From contig JAKOXH010000059.1 of the NCBI GenBank assembly GCA_029781135.1, positions 62,001 through 126,000 of the forward strand: DNA of 64,000 nucleotides, given 5' to 3'. The number at the start of each line of letters is the position of its first letter. Position 1 is the first letter of the stretch. This stretch comes from Planctomycetota bacterium. Lineage in GTDB: Bacteria > Planctomycetota > Planctomycetia > Pirellulales > Lacipirellulaceae. Shown here in pieces: positions 53,774-62,240 of the stretch. The translations under genes were made by a program, and so were the position numbers. The notes beneath the pieces were generated by a model. The model saw only the letters and a list, made by a program, of their open reading frames with translations, was not told where the DNA came from and did not search any database.

Positions 53774-56700
53774 TTGAGCGCGAAACTTACTCGACACGTT
53801 TTATGTCTGACCCTGACACCAATCGCCTGGCTGGGCAGCACGTCCCTGCTGTGCGCGTCTACGCCGGCCATGGGCGCCGCCACGGCTGCGTCTTCCGCGC
53901 CGACGGTGGCGCTGAAGCCGATGACGCGCGAAGAAGCTGAGTTGATGCTCAAGCAAGCGCGCAGCGCTATTGCCGAGGGCCGCTTGGAAGAAGCCGACAA
54001 GATTTTGACGCGCGTGGAAAACGCGCATATCAACTTCTCGGTCTTTCATGTGGGGCCAACTCCGGCAACGGTTCGCCGCGAGTGGACGCGCGCCAAGGGC
54101 GCGGCCAAACCAGGAAGCTACGGGAAGTCGCCGGACGCGAGTGCTGGCGGCACGGCGCGGTCGCCATTTACCCGGCCGGGCACGAGCCAAACCAAACCAG
54201 TGACCGATCCGTTTGCGGCCCAGAATGCGGCGACTTTACCTGCGAATGCCGATACCACCAATCGAACGGCGGCCGCACGCAGTCGAACTCTAGCGCCAAT
54301 TTCGGCGCCGGGCGAAACTCCGCCCGCCACAACCCTGGCAACTGCGCGTACCGCGTCCGATCAGCGCTATCCGGTCGTTCAGACATCCGCGGAATCGAAT
54401 CCATTTGCGGCTCCCTCGGCGAACGGTTCAAGCCGGTCGGCGGCCGCCTCGCCGGCTACCGATGACCCTTATGCGGTAGATGGAGCGGCCAACGATCCGA
54501 TTAGCCCAGTGCAAGGCACTGCCGGCGCACCGGCTCAAAGCAAGACGATGGACGGCAACGTCTCGCGGCCGACACCGAAGTCGCAGGCGAAGGCCAAGCT
54601 CGCGGAAGCACGACAGGCGCTGGCCAAAGGCGACCTGGACCTGGCTGAGGTGCTGACACAATCGGCCAATGCGATGGGGGTGCCCGAATCGCAGTATTTG
54701 CCGGATGAGGATCGTCCGTCGATCGTCGCCTGGGAAATCGCAAAGGCCAAGCAAAAGCAATCGAGGAGTGCGAGCAAAGCGCCGGTGATCGAGCGTTTGC
54801 CGGCGACGACTGCCTCGCGTTATCAGGCGCCGGCGGCGCAACAGGCCGATGCCGCCGTAGCCGCCGCGCCGCCGAGCGGCAACGATTCGCCAGCCGGCTA
54901 TCGTTTGGATGGTAATCGTTTGGCGGAAGATCCGGTGCCGTTAACGATTTCACCGGCGTCGAAGCAAGCAGCGTCGACCATGGCAAACCCGGTGGCGCTG
55001 CCCGGCGAGTCGTCCGCAATTACGGAAGCAACGGCGTCTCCGAGCGGTCCCGATGCGCAAATGCTCGCGGCTGCCGAACCCGGCGCCAATCAACTTGCGG
55101 AAGCGTCAACGCCACCGGCGGCCACGCCTCCGGCCGCGGCGCCAATCGCAGAAAACCTGCCGGCACCGGCGACGAAACCCGCGTCTGCCAAACCACTGGC
55201 GGCAGGTACCGCGCCGGCCGATCCATCCACGAAGAACAAGACTTCGTTGATCGATACTGCCGACGCGAAGCAGCAAGTTCTGGCGCGTCAGCTTTCGGCG
55301 GAGGTCGGCAAGCGGCAATCGGAAGCCCAGCGCTTGCAAGAAAAGGACCCCGAGCGAGCCATTGCCACGCTGCACGAAGCGCAGCAATTGGTGAAGGACT
55401 CAAAACTTTCCGACTCGCTGCAACGCGAGCTGCTGGCGCGGATTCAAATCACGCTCGGCAAGGCCGAGCAGTACTCGAAAGATCACAAGTCGGAAATCGA
55501 TCTCGACAAGCACAATCAAGCGGTGCTGGCCGATGTGAATCGCGACCGCGAGATGAAGCTCAAAACGAAGCAGAAGATCGCCGAGATGTTGAACGAGTTC
55601 AACCGGCTGCGCGATGAACAGCGCTTTGCCGAAATGGAGATCATTGCCCGCCGCATGAACGAGATGGCGCCGGATGACCCGGTCGTGCAACAAGTATGGC
55701 AGAACGCCAAGTTCATTCGCCGCGAGATGATGAACCGGCAGCTTGCCGACAACAAGGAAAACAGCTATTGGGAACAGATGTACGCGACCGAGACGTCGGC
55801 CGTCAACCCAGTGGCGAAGGATGGTCGCGAGTTAGCATTCAACGAAAAGTATTGGAAGGACTTCGCACAGAACCGCAAAGGCTCGCGCGAACGCACGGAG
55901 CGCCGCACGCCGCGTGAGATTGAAATCGAACAGAAGCTCAAGACGCCGGTGCTCCTGAAGTACGAGAATACGCCGCTGAGCGAAGTGGTTTCAGGCCTTT
56001 CGGAATTGGCGGGCGTGAATATCCACCTCGACCCGCGCGGTCTCACGCAGGAAGGTGTGAACAGCGATACGCCGGTGACGATTACGCTCACCAAGGAAGT
56101 AACGCTGAAGAGCGCGCTCAACTTGATTCTGGAGCCGCTCCATTTGAGCTACGTCATCAATGATGAGGTGCTCAAAATCACCAGCGAGCAATTGCGCGAT
56201 GGTCAGCTCATTACCAAGCCGTACAACGTCGCCGACCTGGTGACGCCCATTCCGAACTTCGTGCCCAGCAGCAACATGGGTTTGCAGGGCTTGATCAATG
56301 ATTCGATGGCCGCTGCCGGCCAGGGAAAAATTGGTTTCGGTAGCACCGGGCCAACGGTGTTGGTCAACGATCGCCATCCCAAGGCGGCCGGGGCTAATGG
56401 CAATGTGCTAGCTCAACAGTTCAATGCCGCAACGCCTACTAACGGAAGTCCGTCGTCGGCCGTGCCCATCGGCGCGGGCCCCGGCGGCATGGGTGGCGCC
56501 GCAAATGCCGACTTCGATTCGCTCATCGACTTGATTGTGTCGACGGTCGAGACCGATACCTGGGCCGAAAATGGCGGCGGGCAGGCGGAAATCCGCCCGT
56601 TCCCCACCAATTTGAGCCTGGTGATCAGCCAGACACAGGCCGTGCATGAAGAAATCGCCGATCTCTTGCAGCAGCTGCGCAAGCTCCAAGACCTGCAAGT

Positions 56701-57697
56701 TACCATCGAAGTGCGCTTCATCCGTCTCAACGATCGTTTCTTCGAGCGGATCGGCATCGACTTCGATATGAACATCAAGGATGTCGGCGTGAACACCGCG
56801 AACGCCGACCAGTTCCAGCCCAACAATGCCACTGGTCACAGCAACACGGTGGGCCTGTTGCCCGCAGCGGGCACCAATACGTTCCCGAACTTCACGAGTG
56901 ACCTGAGTATTCCGTTCCGTCAGGGCAGCTTCGATTCGGCGATTCCACCGGCATTTTCCGGCTTCGATCCGAATACGGCCGCCACGATGGGCTTCGCAAT
57001 CCTCAGCGACATCGAAGCCTACTTCCTGATTCAAGCGGCCCAGGGCGACGCTCGCACCAATGTGCTGAACGCTCCCAAGGTGACACTCTTCAACGGCCAG
57101 CAAGCGTTCGTGGCGGATACGACGCAGCGACCGTTCGTCGTGGGTGTCATCCCGGTCGTCGGCGAGTTCGCCGCGGCCCAACAGCCGGTGATCGTCGTGC
57201 TCAATGAAGGGACGATGATGACGATTCAGGCCGTTGTATCGGATGACCGCCGCTACGTGCGGATGACGATTGTGCCGTTCTTTACGCAGATCGGCAACGT
57301 GGACACCTTCACGTTCGAAGGTTCGACGTCTTCGACAAGTTCCAGTAGCGCCACCGACAACAACAACGACGGCAAGAATGAATCGAAAAACACCAACGAC
57401 GCGAAATCGAGTAGCGGCGTCACGGTGCAGTTGCCTTCGTTCTCCTTTGTTTCGGTGGTGACAACCGTGAGCGTGCCCGATGGCGGCACGGTGCTGCTGG
57501 GCGGTATCAAACGGCTCTCGGAAGGTCGCAACGAATTTGGCGTACCGCTCCTCTCCAAGGTGCCGTACATCAATCGGCTGTTCCGCAATGTTGGTATCGG
57601 CCGCGAGACCGACAGCCTGATGATGATGGTGACGCCACGGATCATCATCCAGGAAGAGGAAGAAGAACGGCTGGGCGTGCCACCCACGAGCGGCTAA
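53774..57697 (+). CDS. pilQ: Type IV pilus/type II secretion secretin
   Basis: I take TTG 53774 as the start because AAGGAG lies seven bases before it. The product is 1,307 residues, longer than PilQ or GspD. A signal region (about 10-27, VLCLTLTPIAWLGSTSLL) precedes two TPR-like helical repeats (around 50-100 and 270-330) separated by Ala/Pro-rich linkers, then a secretin N-domain (about 725-800, VLLKYENTPLSEVVSGLSEL), a GspD-type N domain and the C-terminal secretin beta-barrel domain with VPDGGTVLLGGIKR and VPLLSKVPYINRLF. It forms the outer-membrane channel for the pilus or secreted proteins. Confidence 0.9.
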   Translation: MSAKLTRHVLCLTLTPIAWLGSTSLLCASTPAMGAATAASSAPTVALKPMTREEAELMLKQARSAIAEGRLEEADKILTRVENAHINFSVFHVGPTPATVRREWTRAKGAAKPGSYGKSPDASAGGTARSPFTRPGTSQTKPVTDPFAAQNAATLPANADTTNRTAAARSRTLAPISAPGETPPATTLATARTASDQRYPVVQTSAESNPFAAPSANGSSRSAAASPATDDPYAVDGAANDPISPVQGTAGAPAQSKTMDGNVSRPTPKSQAKAKLAEARQALAKGDLDLAEVLTQSANAMGVPESQYLPDEDRPSIVAWEIAKAKQKQSRSASKAPVIERLPATTASRYQAPAAQQADAAVAAAPPSGNDSPAGYRLDGNRLAEDPVPLTISPASKQAASTMANPVALPGESSAITEATASPSGPDAQMLAAAEPGANQLAEASTPPAATPPAAAPIAENLPAPATKPASAKPLAAGTAPADPSTKNKTSLIDTADAKQQVLARQLSAEVGKRQSEAQRLQEKDPERAIATLHEAQQLVKDSKLSDSLQRELLARIQITLGKAEQYSKDHKSEIDLDKHNQAVLADVNRDREMKLKTKQKIAEMLNEFNRLRDEQRFAEMEIIARRMNEMAPDDPVVQQVWQNAKFIRREMMNRQLADNKENSYWEQMYATETSAVNPVAKDGRELAFNEKYWKDFAQNRKGSRERTERRTPREIEIEQKLKTPVLLKYENTPLSEVVSGLSELAGVNIHLDPRGLTQEGVNSDTPVTITLTKEVTLKSALNLILEPLHLSYVINDEVLKITSEQLRDGQLITKPYNVADLVTPIPNFVPSSNMGLQGLINDSMAAAGQGKIGFGSTGPTVLVNDRHPKAAGANGNVLAQQFNAATPTNGSPSSAVPIGAGPGGMGGAANADFDSLIDLIVSTVETDTWAENGGGQAEIRPFPTNLSLVISQTQAVHEEIADLLQQLRKLQDLQVTIEVRFIRLNDRFFERIGIDFDMNIKDVGVNTANADQFQPNNATGHSNTVGLLPAAGTNTFPNFTSDLSIPFRQGSFDSAIPPAFSGFDPNTAATMGFAILSDIEAYFLIQAAQGDARTNVLNAPKVTLFNGQQAFVADTTQRPFVVGVIPVVGEFAAAQQPVIVVLNEGTMMTIQAVVSDDRRYVRMTIVPFFTQIGNVDTFTFEGSTSSTSSSSATDNNNDGKNESKNTNDAKSSSGVTVQLPSFSFVSVVTTVSVPDGGTVLLGGIKRLSEGRNEFGVPLLSKVPYINRLFRNVGIGRETDSLMMMVTPRIIIQEEEEERLGVPPTSG

Positions 57698-57708
57698 ACT
57701 ACACGCTG

Positions 57709-57745
57709 AACAGCGAGCGGCACTCCCGGCCGCTTGCTGTTCGGC
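57709..57745 (+). terminator. Candidate terminator after the secretin
   Basis: AACAGCGAGCGG pairs with CCGCTTGCTGTT (one G-T pair), followed by CGGCTGTTCTT. The stem is strong but the T-run is weak. Confidence 0.5.
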
Positions 57746-57781
57746 TGTTCTTGCCGGGTGTTCGCTGTAAGCCTTGCTGCC

Positions 57782-58192
57782 ATGTCTTCGTTGTCTCGCC
57801 GCTGGATCACAATCGGCGCCGTGCTGGGCGGGTTGGGTGTCGCGTTTGGCGCCTATGGCGCCCATGGTCTGAGCGGATTCTTAGAACGCAGCGGTTACTC
57901 GGGCGACGATCTCCACCGTCGCGTCGCCATTTTCGAAACGGCGGTGCGCTATCAAATGCTGCACGCGATCGCGCTGGTGCTGGTCGGCCTGGGATTGCAG
58001 CTTAGAGACTCTTCTTGGTGGCGAATGGCCGCCTGGGCGTTCCTGTTCGGCGTGCTTATTTTCAGCGGATTGCTAAAGGTGCTGGCGTTTGCCGGCCCGC
58101 AATGGAATTGGCTGGGGGCGATTGTTCCGATTGGCGGAGTTCTCATGATCGTCGGTTGGGCATTGCTGGCCGGGGGCGCGCTTCGCGAGTGA
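57782..58192 (+). CDS. DUF423 (YgdD/TMEM256) family membrane protein
   Basis: The 136-residue product starts at ATG 57782. It has four predicted helices and the family landmarks GAVLGGLGVAFGAYGAHGL at the N-terminus, RYQMLHAIALVLVG with the conserved His, GVLIFSGLLKVLAFAG and PIGGVLMIVGW. Its biological role is unknown. It follows the secretin after a terminator-like hairpin, so is probably separate. Confidence 0.9.
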   Translation: MSSLSRRWITIGAVLGGLGVAFGAYGAHGLSGFLERSGYSGDDLHRRVAIFETAVRYQMLHAIALVLVGLGLQLRDSSWWRMAAWAFLFGVLIFSGLLKVLAFAGPQWNWLGAIVPIGGVLMIVGWALLAGGALRE

Positions 58193-58492
58193 TCGCGAAT
58201 TCCCGTTCCATGAACGCTAAGGACGGCAAGGCGGACGCCGGGTTCGACAGGGCGATTGGCGAAGTAGCACGCTATTTGCCGAAGGAAGACGGCACGCCCA
58301 CCAGATCGGGGCGTGCGACTCGTGCCGGTCGTAACAAATTGTGCTGCCAACGCACCCGCAATGTCGGTTGATGAATTCAGCCGGTTCTTTCTCGGGTCGT
58401 CGGCCGGCACGCGGCACGAATCTGTACGCTACATTTGCTCACTCCCTTTTGCAGAACCATGTTCCACATCTCGATCCCCGTTGGATGACCGA
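58193..58492. other. Spacer with a possible short frame
   Basis: An open frame from ATG 58210 (53 codons, MNAKDGKADAGFDRA...) has no recognisable features and no ribosome site, so I do not call it a gene. Nothing else was recognised. Confidence 0.45.
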
Positions 58493-59785
58493 ATGACCGC
58501 AGCCACACTGGCCACGCCGGAAATCAAAGCCACCATGCGCGCGATTCGCGGAAACACGTCGCCGGCGCTTGTCGAGTTCGACGACGAAGCAGTGCGCAAC
58601 TCGTTGATTCAGGCCGCGGCCCGCGAGTTATCAATGGTGGCCGATTCGGCTCAAGGGTCGCTGGAGGACCAAACTTCGGCCATTTCGCAGACCACCGTCG
58701 ATTTCGACGCGATCATCGCGCGCATGACTTCCATGATGAGCTCGGCCCACGACGTGGAAACGTCGGTGAGCGAAGTGGTACGCGATTCGGAAGACACCTC
58801 ACAAGAGCTAGAGAACGTCAGCACACGGATGCTTTCACTGGAAACGCAGTTCGGCGCGATCGACCGCTTGGTGGGCACGATCAACAAGGTGGCCGACCAA
58901 TCGCGGCTGTTGGCGCTGAACGCGACGATCGAAGCGGCTCGGGCCGGTGAAATGGGAAAAGGCTTTGGTGTGGTGGCTCACGAAGTCAAGGAACTTGCCG
59001 CGACGACGAAGGAAGTCAACGAAAAGGTCCGCGGCACGTTAACGCAAATCAATTCGGCGTTGCGCGACTTGTCGAACTCGGTCGGCAAGAGCGTGAAGGT
59101 CATGCAGCGGACGATTGACACCGTCAACTTGGCGCGTGAGAAGGCTGCGAGCATCGAACAGGAAACGACGCACTTTAACGACCAATTGCATGTCTCGCTG
59201 GAGCACTTCCATCGGCTTTCGAGCTCGTCGGCCAAGGTCAACAACGAGTTGAACGAGGTCAATACGATTGGCGAGACATTCCGCTGCCTGTTGGAGCTGA
59301 TGGAAGCGCGGGGCGCCTTTGGCATGGGCCTCGATCCACTCGAACGGCTTGGTCCGCTCGTGGAACAGAGCACGTTCTATGATCCCACGCGGTTTAACGG
59401 CGTGGAACCGGAGTATCTGCTGACCGATAACGACATTCTGATATCGGCGACCGATGCCAAGGGTATCATCACCTTTGCGAACAACAAGTTCTACGAAATC
59501 GCCGAGTATGAACCCGGCGAACTGGTGGGGCGTCCGCACAACATCATCCGACATCCGGACATGCCCAAAACGGCCTTTGCCGACTTATGGGCTGTCATTC
59601 AAACCGGCAAAACCTGGCAAGGCTACGTTAAGAACCGGGCGAAGAGCGGGCGAATTTACTGGGTCAAGGCGAACGTCTTCCCGTGTTACGAGAATGGCCG
59701 CATCGTCGGTTATATCTCCATCCGCACGAAGCCCGACCGCAATCGCATCAAGCAGGCGATGGAAGCCTACCGCCGCGTGCCCTGA
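58493..59785 (+). CDS. Soluble MCP-type sensor with C-terminal PAS domain
   Basis: The 430-residue protein starts at ATG 58493 and has no membrane segment. Residues about 40-280 form a chemoreceptor signalling coiled coil with the tip [20 protein letters not shown] and [20 protein letters not shown], the site that contacts CheA/CheW. A PAS domain follows at about 310-420 ([56 protein letters not shown]), of the Aer-like FAD or redox-binding type. In Aer the PAS domain comes first, so the order is reversed here. It is probably a cytoplasmic taxis receptor. No che genes are nearby. Confidence 0.85.
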   Translation: MTAATLATPEIKATMRAIRGNTSPALVEFDDEAVRNSLIQAAARELSMVADSAQGSLEDQTSAISQTTVDFDAIIARMTSMMSSAHDVETSVSEVVRDSEDTSQELENVSTRMLSLETQFGAIDRLVGTINKVADQSRLLALNATIEAARAGEMGKGFGVVAHEVKELAATTKEVNEKVRGTLTQINSALRDLSNSVGKSVKVMQRTIDTVNLAREKAASIEQETTHFNDQLHVSLEHFHRLSSSSAKVNNELNEVNTIGETFRCLLELMEARGAFGMGLDPLERLGPLVEQSTFYDPTRFNGVEPEYLLTDNDILISATDAKGIITFANNKFYEIAEYEPGELVGRPHNIIRHPDMPKTAFADLWAVIQTGKTWQGYVKNRAKSGRIYWVKANVFPCYENGRIVGYISIRTKPDRNRIKQAMEAYRRVP

Positions 59786-59792
59786 TGCGGTT

Positions 59793-59955
59793 GGGTGGTA
59801 AAGCAGGGCCGATCAGTGATTCACACTACGCAAATGGGTGGCACGCCCAGAGGCATTGCGATGGGCGTGGAGTCAGCGCTGATGGCCGCTTCACCAGGCC
59901 CTTCGCCGACTCCGGGAGTGCCACCCAAATGCAACAATTAATCGGCCCTGGGTGG
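59793..59955. repeat. Nested inverted repeat before the acyltransferase gene
   Basis: CAGGGCCGAT (59804-59813) is matched by ATCGGCCCTG (59941-59950). Inside, GGGTGGCAC (about 59832) pairs with GTGCCACCC (about 59918-59927), and GGGTGGTAAAGC occurs directly outside both ends. The arrangement resembles a short nested palindromic element about 160 bp long. Confidence 0.65.
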
Positions 59956-60076
59956 TAAAGCCACCGTCGGTGCGGACATTGCGTCCCACGCTACATGCAT
60001 GCCACCCATCTTACTGGTTATTTCCAGCGCGTGGGGATAGGTGTCACCAGGGTCGCCGTGTATATTGGCGGTTCCA

Positions 60077-61288
60077 ATGGTCGGCACGCCAATACCTTCG
60101 TCAGTGGGTTCCAACGCCAGTAAATCTGGCGGCCGGTTGCTTTCTCTAGATGCTTTTCGCGGCCTCACGATTCTGGCCATGGTGCTGGTGAATAACCCCG
60201 GCAAGTGGGGCGGCGACTATCAGTACTGGCCGCTGGAACATGCGGCTTGGCATGGGTGGACGCCGACCGACCTCATCTTTCCGTTTTTTTTGTTCATCGT
60301 CGGCACGTCGCTCGCGTATTCATTGCGGAAATACACGAACCCTCCCCTCGCCCCTCCCTACGAGGGAGGGGAAACGCGTGTCGACCCGGCCGTTTATTGG
60401 CGGATCGGGCGGCGCACCGCCATCCTTATTTTGCTTGGCTGGGCACCGTTCCTGATCATCCAAATATCGAGCTTGCTGCGCGGCGAAGGATTTGATTTGA
60501 GCCATTTACGCATTTATGGCGTGCTTGTGCGCATCGCGCTGGTGTACTTCTCCGCTGCGCTGATCGTGCTGATGGTTCCGCTACGTGGCCAGATCGCAAT
60601 CGCGGCGACGATACTTTTGGGCTACTGGGCCCTCTTGGCTTTTTTGCCGAATCCGCACGACTATCAGAGTAATCTCAGCAACAAAGGAAACATCGTCGTA
60701 GCGTTCGATCGGGCGACCGTTGGGGCGTGGAAGATGTATCGCGGCGATCCGCCGACCGATCCGGAAGGATTCCTGAGCACATTTCCGGCGATTGTGAATG
60801 CGCTACTGGGCTATTGGACTGGTTTGTTCATTCAGCGCAGTGGGGCGACGTATCGCACCGTCGCAATTATGGCTGCCTGCGGTTTGGCACTGGCCGTGAT
60901 AGGCCAAAGTTGGCACTTCGCCTTTCCCATCAACAAGAAGATTTGGACCAGCAGTTTCGTACTGCTTACCAGTGGCCTGGCGATGGTCGTGCTTGCAGGC
61001 TGTTTGATGAAGTTCGACATTTGGGGCTGGCGCCGCATCGCCCGCCCGTACGAGATCGTTGGCATCAATGCAATTTTCGTGTTTGTCGGCTCGGGCTTGA
61101 TGGCGATCTTGCTGAGCCGCATCCAAATCGGCCAAGAATCGGCGCATGAGTGGTTGTTCCACACATGTTTTGCTTCGTGGATCACCGATCCGAAACTGGC
61201 GTCCCTAAGTATGGCGCTGGCGACGGTCGCGTTTTGGTGGTTCGTGTGCTGGGTGATGTCGCGCTTCGGTTGGGCAATTCGAGTGTGA
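60077..61288 (+). CDS. HGSNAT-like / DUF5009 acyltransferase family membrane protein
   Basis: The 403-residue polytopic protein uses ATG 60077; ATG 60041 is possible. The family start is SLDAFRGLTILAMVLVNNPG, then HAAWHGWTPTDLIFPFFLFI with the conserved histidine, and about ten helices. Related proteins include heparan-alpha-glucosaminide N-acetyltransferase; the acceptor here is unknown, probably a cell-envelope sugar. After the second helix an in-frame stretch NPPLAPPYEGGETR is encoded by a palindromic repeat (60341-60371) and is not part of the family core. Confidence 0.85.
   Translation: MVGTPIPSSVGSNASKSGGRLLSLDAFRGLTILAMVLVNNPGKWGGDYQYWPLEHAAWHGWTPTDLIFPFFLFIVGTSLAYSLRKYTNPPLAPPYEGGETRVDPAVYWRIGRRTAILILLGWAPFLIIQISSLLRGEGFDLSHLRIYGVLVRIALVYFSAALIVLMVPLRGQIAIAATILLGYWALLAFLPNPHDYQSNLSNKGNIVVAFDRATVGAWKMYRGDPPTDPEGFLSTFPAIVNALLGYWTGLFIQRSGATYRTVAIMAACGLALAVIGQSWHFAFPINKKIWTSSFVLLTSGLAMVVLAGCLMKFDIWGWRRIARPYEIVGINAIFVFVGSGLMAILLSRIQIGQESAHEWLFHTCFASWITDPKLASLSMALATVAFWWFVCWVMSRFGWAIRV
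60341..60376. repeat. Palindromic CCCCTCCCT/AGGGAGGGG element inside a coding gene
   Basis: CCCCTCCCT (60351-60359), ACG, AGGGAGGGG (60363-60371) form a perfect 9-bp stem. Its translation NPPLAPPYEGGE is a form known from repeats in other bacterial genomes. The frame is kept. Confidence 0.75.
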
Positions 61289-61342
61289 CGCCGCGTTTGA
61301 AATAAGATGGCGAATTTATACTGCACACGGGTGCGACTGAAT

Positions 61343-61415
61343 CGTTTAACCCGGAGCCAACGGCGACGGCGTTGTACGCAAAATGCTTCCGTCGCCGTCG
61401 GCTCCGGGTTAAACG
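61343..61415. repeat. Long palindrome after the acyltransferase gene
   Basis: CGTTTAACCCGGAGCC and ACGGCGACGG (left arm) are matched by CCGTCGCCGT and GGCTCCGGGTTAAACG (right arm) with only one mismatch, around a 19-base loop. The stem is more than 25 bp, a strong hairpin that can end both convergent or tandem transcripts. Confidence 0.85.
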
Positions 61416-61486
61416 AAAACGTCTCGATTCGGGCCGCGAAAGGTGTAGCTTCCGGTCAATGACTGGGGGCTAAGTATGAGAGTTCG

Positions 61487-62110
61487 ATGCCCCGCAAGCG
61501 TCTAGTCGATGTCGCACTTCAATCGCACGACATCGCGGTTCCCCGGGAAGTTGCCGCCCTGCTGGCGGATGCCCATGAACGCATCGAGGCGATGGATAAT
61601 TCCATGCGGGTGGAAATCCCCGCGTTCGTGCCGAGCAATTTCGAAGTCGTCTACCACGCGCTCGCCGAAATTCAGGCCGCGAATCTCGCGACCGGTCGGC
61701 GGTTCGTCGAGTGGGGCAGCGGCATCGGCATGGTGGCCTGTTTGGCATCTTGCGTGGGGTTCGATGCGGTCGGCATCGAGATTGAACGCAAGTTAGTCGA
61801 CATCGCCCATGAGATTGCGGACGACCATGACATAAGCGTGGAATTTGTATGCGGTAGTTTCGTGCCGGCCGGCATTGTGCCCCGCGTTGATTGGGTCGAT
61901 GGCGTTGCCTGGCTCACGACCGAAGGCGACGACGGCCATGATGAACTCGAACTCGATCCCGACGATTTCGACGTGGTATTTGCCTATCCCTGGCCTGGTG
62001 AGGAACAGGTCATTTTCGACCTCTTCGCCGATGTCGCGGCGGTTGGGGCGCTGTTGCTGACCTTTCACGGTATGGAAGGGGTCAAACTGCAACGGAAGGT
62101 GAAGAGGTAG
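61487..62110 (+). CDS. Class I SAM-dependent methyltransferase-like protein
   Basis: The 207-residue product has a Rossmann motif I, FVEWGSGIGMVACLASCVGF, followed by AVGIEIERKLVDIAHEIADD (acidic residue at the end of strand 2), and later DFDVVFAYPWPGEEQVIFDL, which suits strand 4 and its catalytic loop. This is the order of a class I methyltransferase. The N-terminal 60 residues are helical. The substrate is unknown. A start at ATG 61487 is used; no ribosome site is seen. Confidence 0.75.
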   Translation: MPRKRLVDVALQSHDIAVPREVAALLADAHERIEAMDNSMRVEIPAFVPSNFEVVYHALAEIQAANLATGRRFVEWGSGIGMVACLASCVGFDAVGIEIERKLVDIAHEIADDHDISVEFVCGSFVPAGIVPRVDWVDGVAWLTTEGDDGHDELELDPDDFDVVFAYPWPGEEQVIFDLFADVAAVGALLLTFHGMEGVKLQRKVKR

Positions 62111-62240
62111 TCCGTCCAAACCGACAACGCGAATCAACTGCATAATTGTTTACCCAGCAATCTCCTTGTCTCCCCCTCTCCCCCTCTCCTTGTCTTCGAC
62201 AACCCTGCCCCCTGTATCCCGCATCCTGTATCCTTTCATC

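Noticed and set aside
56408-57865. 485-codon leftward open frame opposite the secretin gene
   Set aside because: The + strand has unmistakable secretin motifs over the same interval; the antisense frame has none.
58210-58371. 53-codon frame between the DUF423 and MCP genes
   Set aside because: No ribosome site, no recognisable features, and overlaps frames of no better quality.
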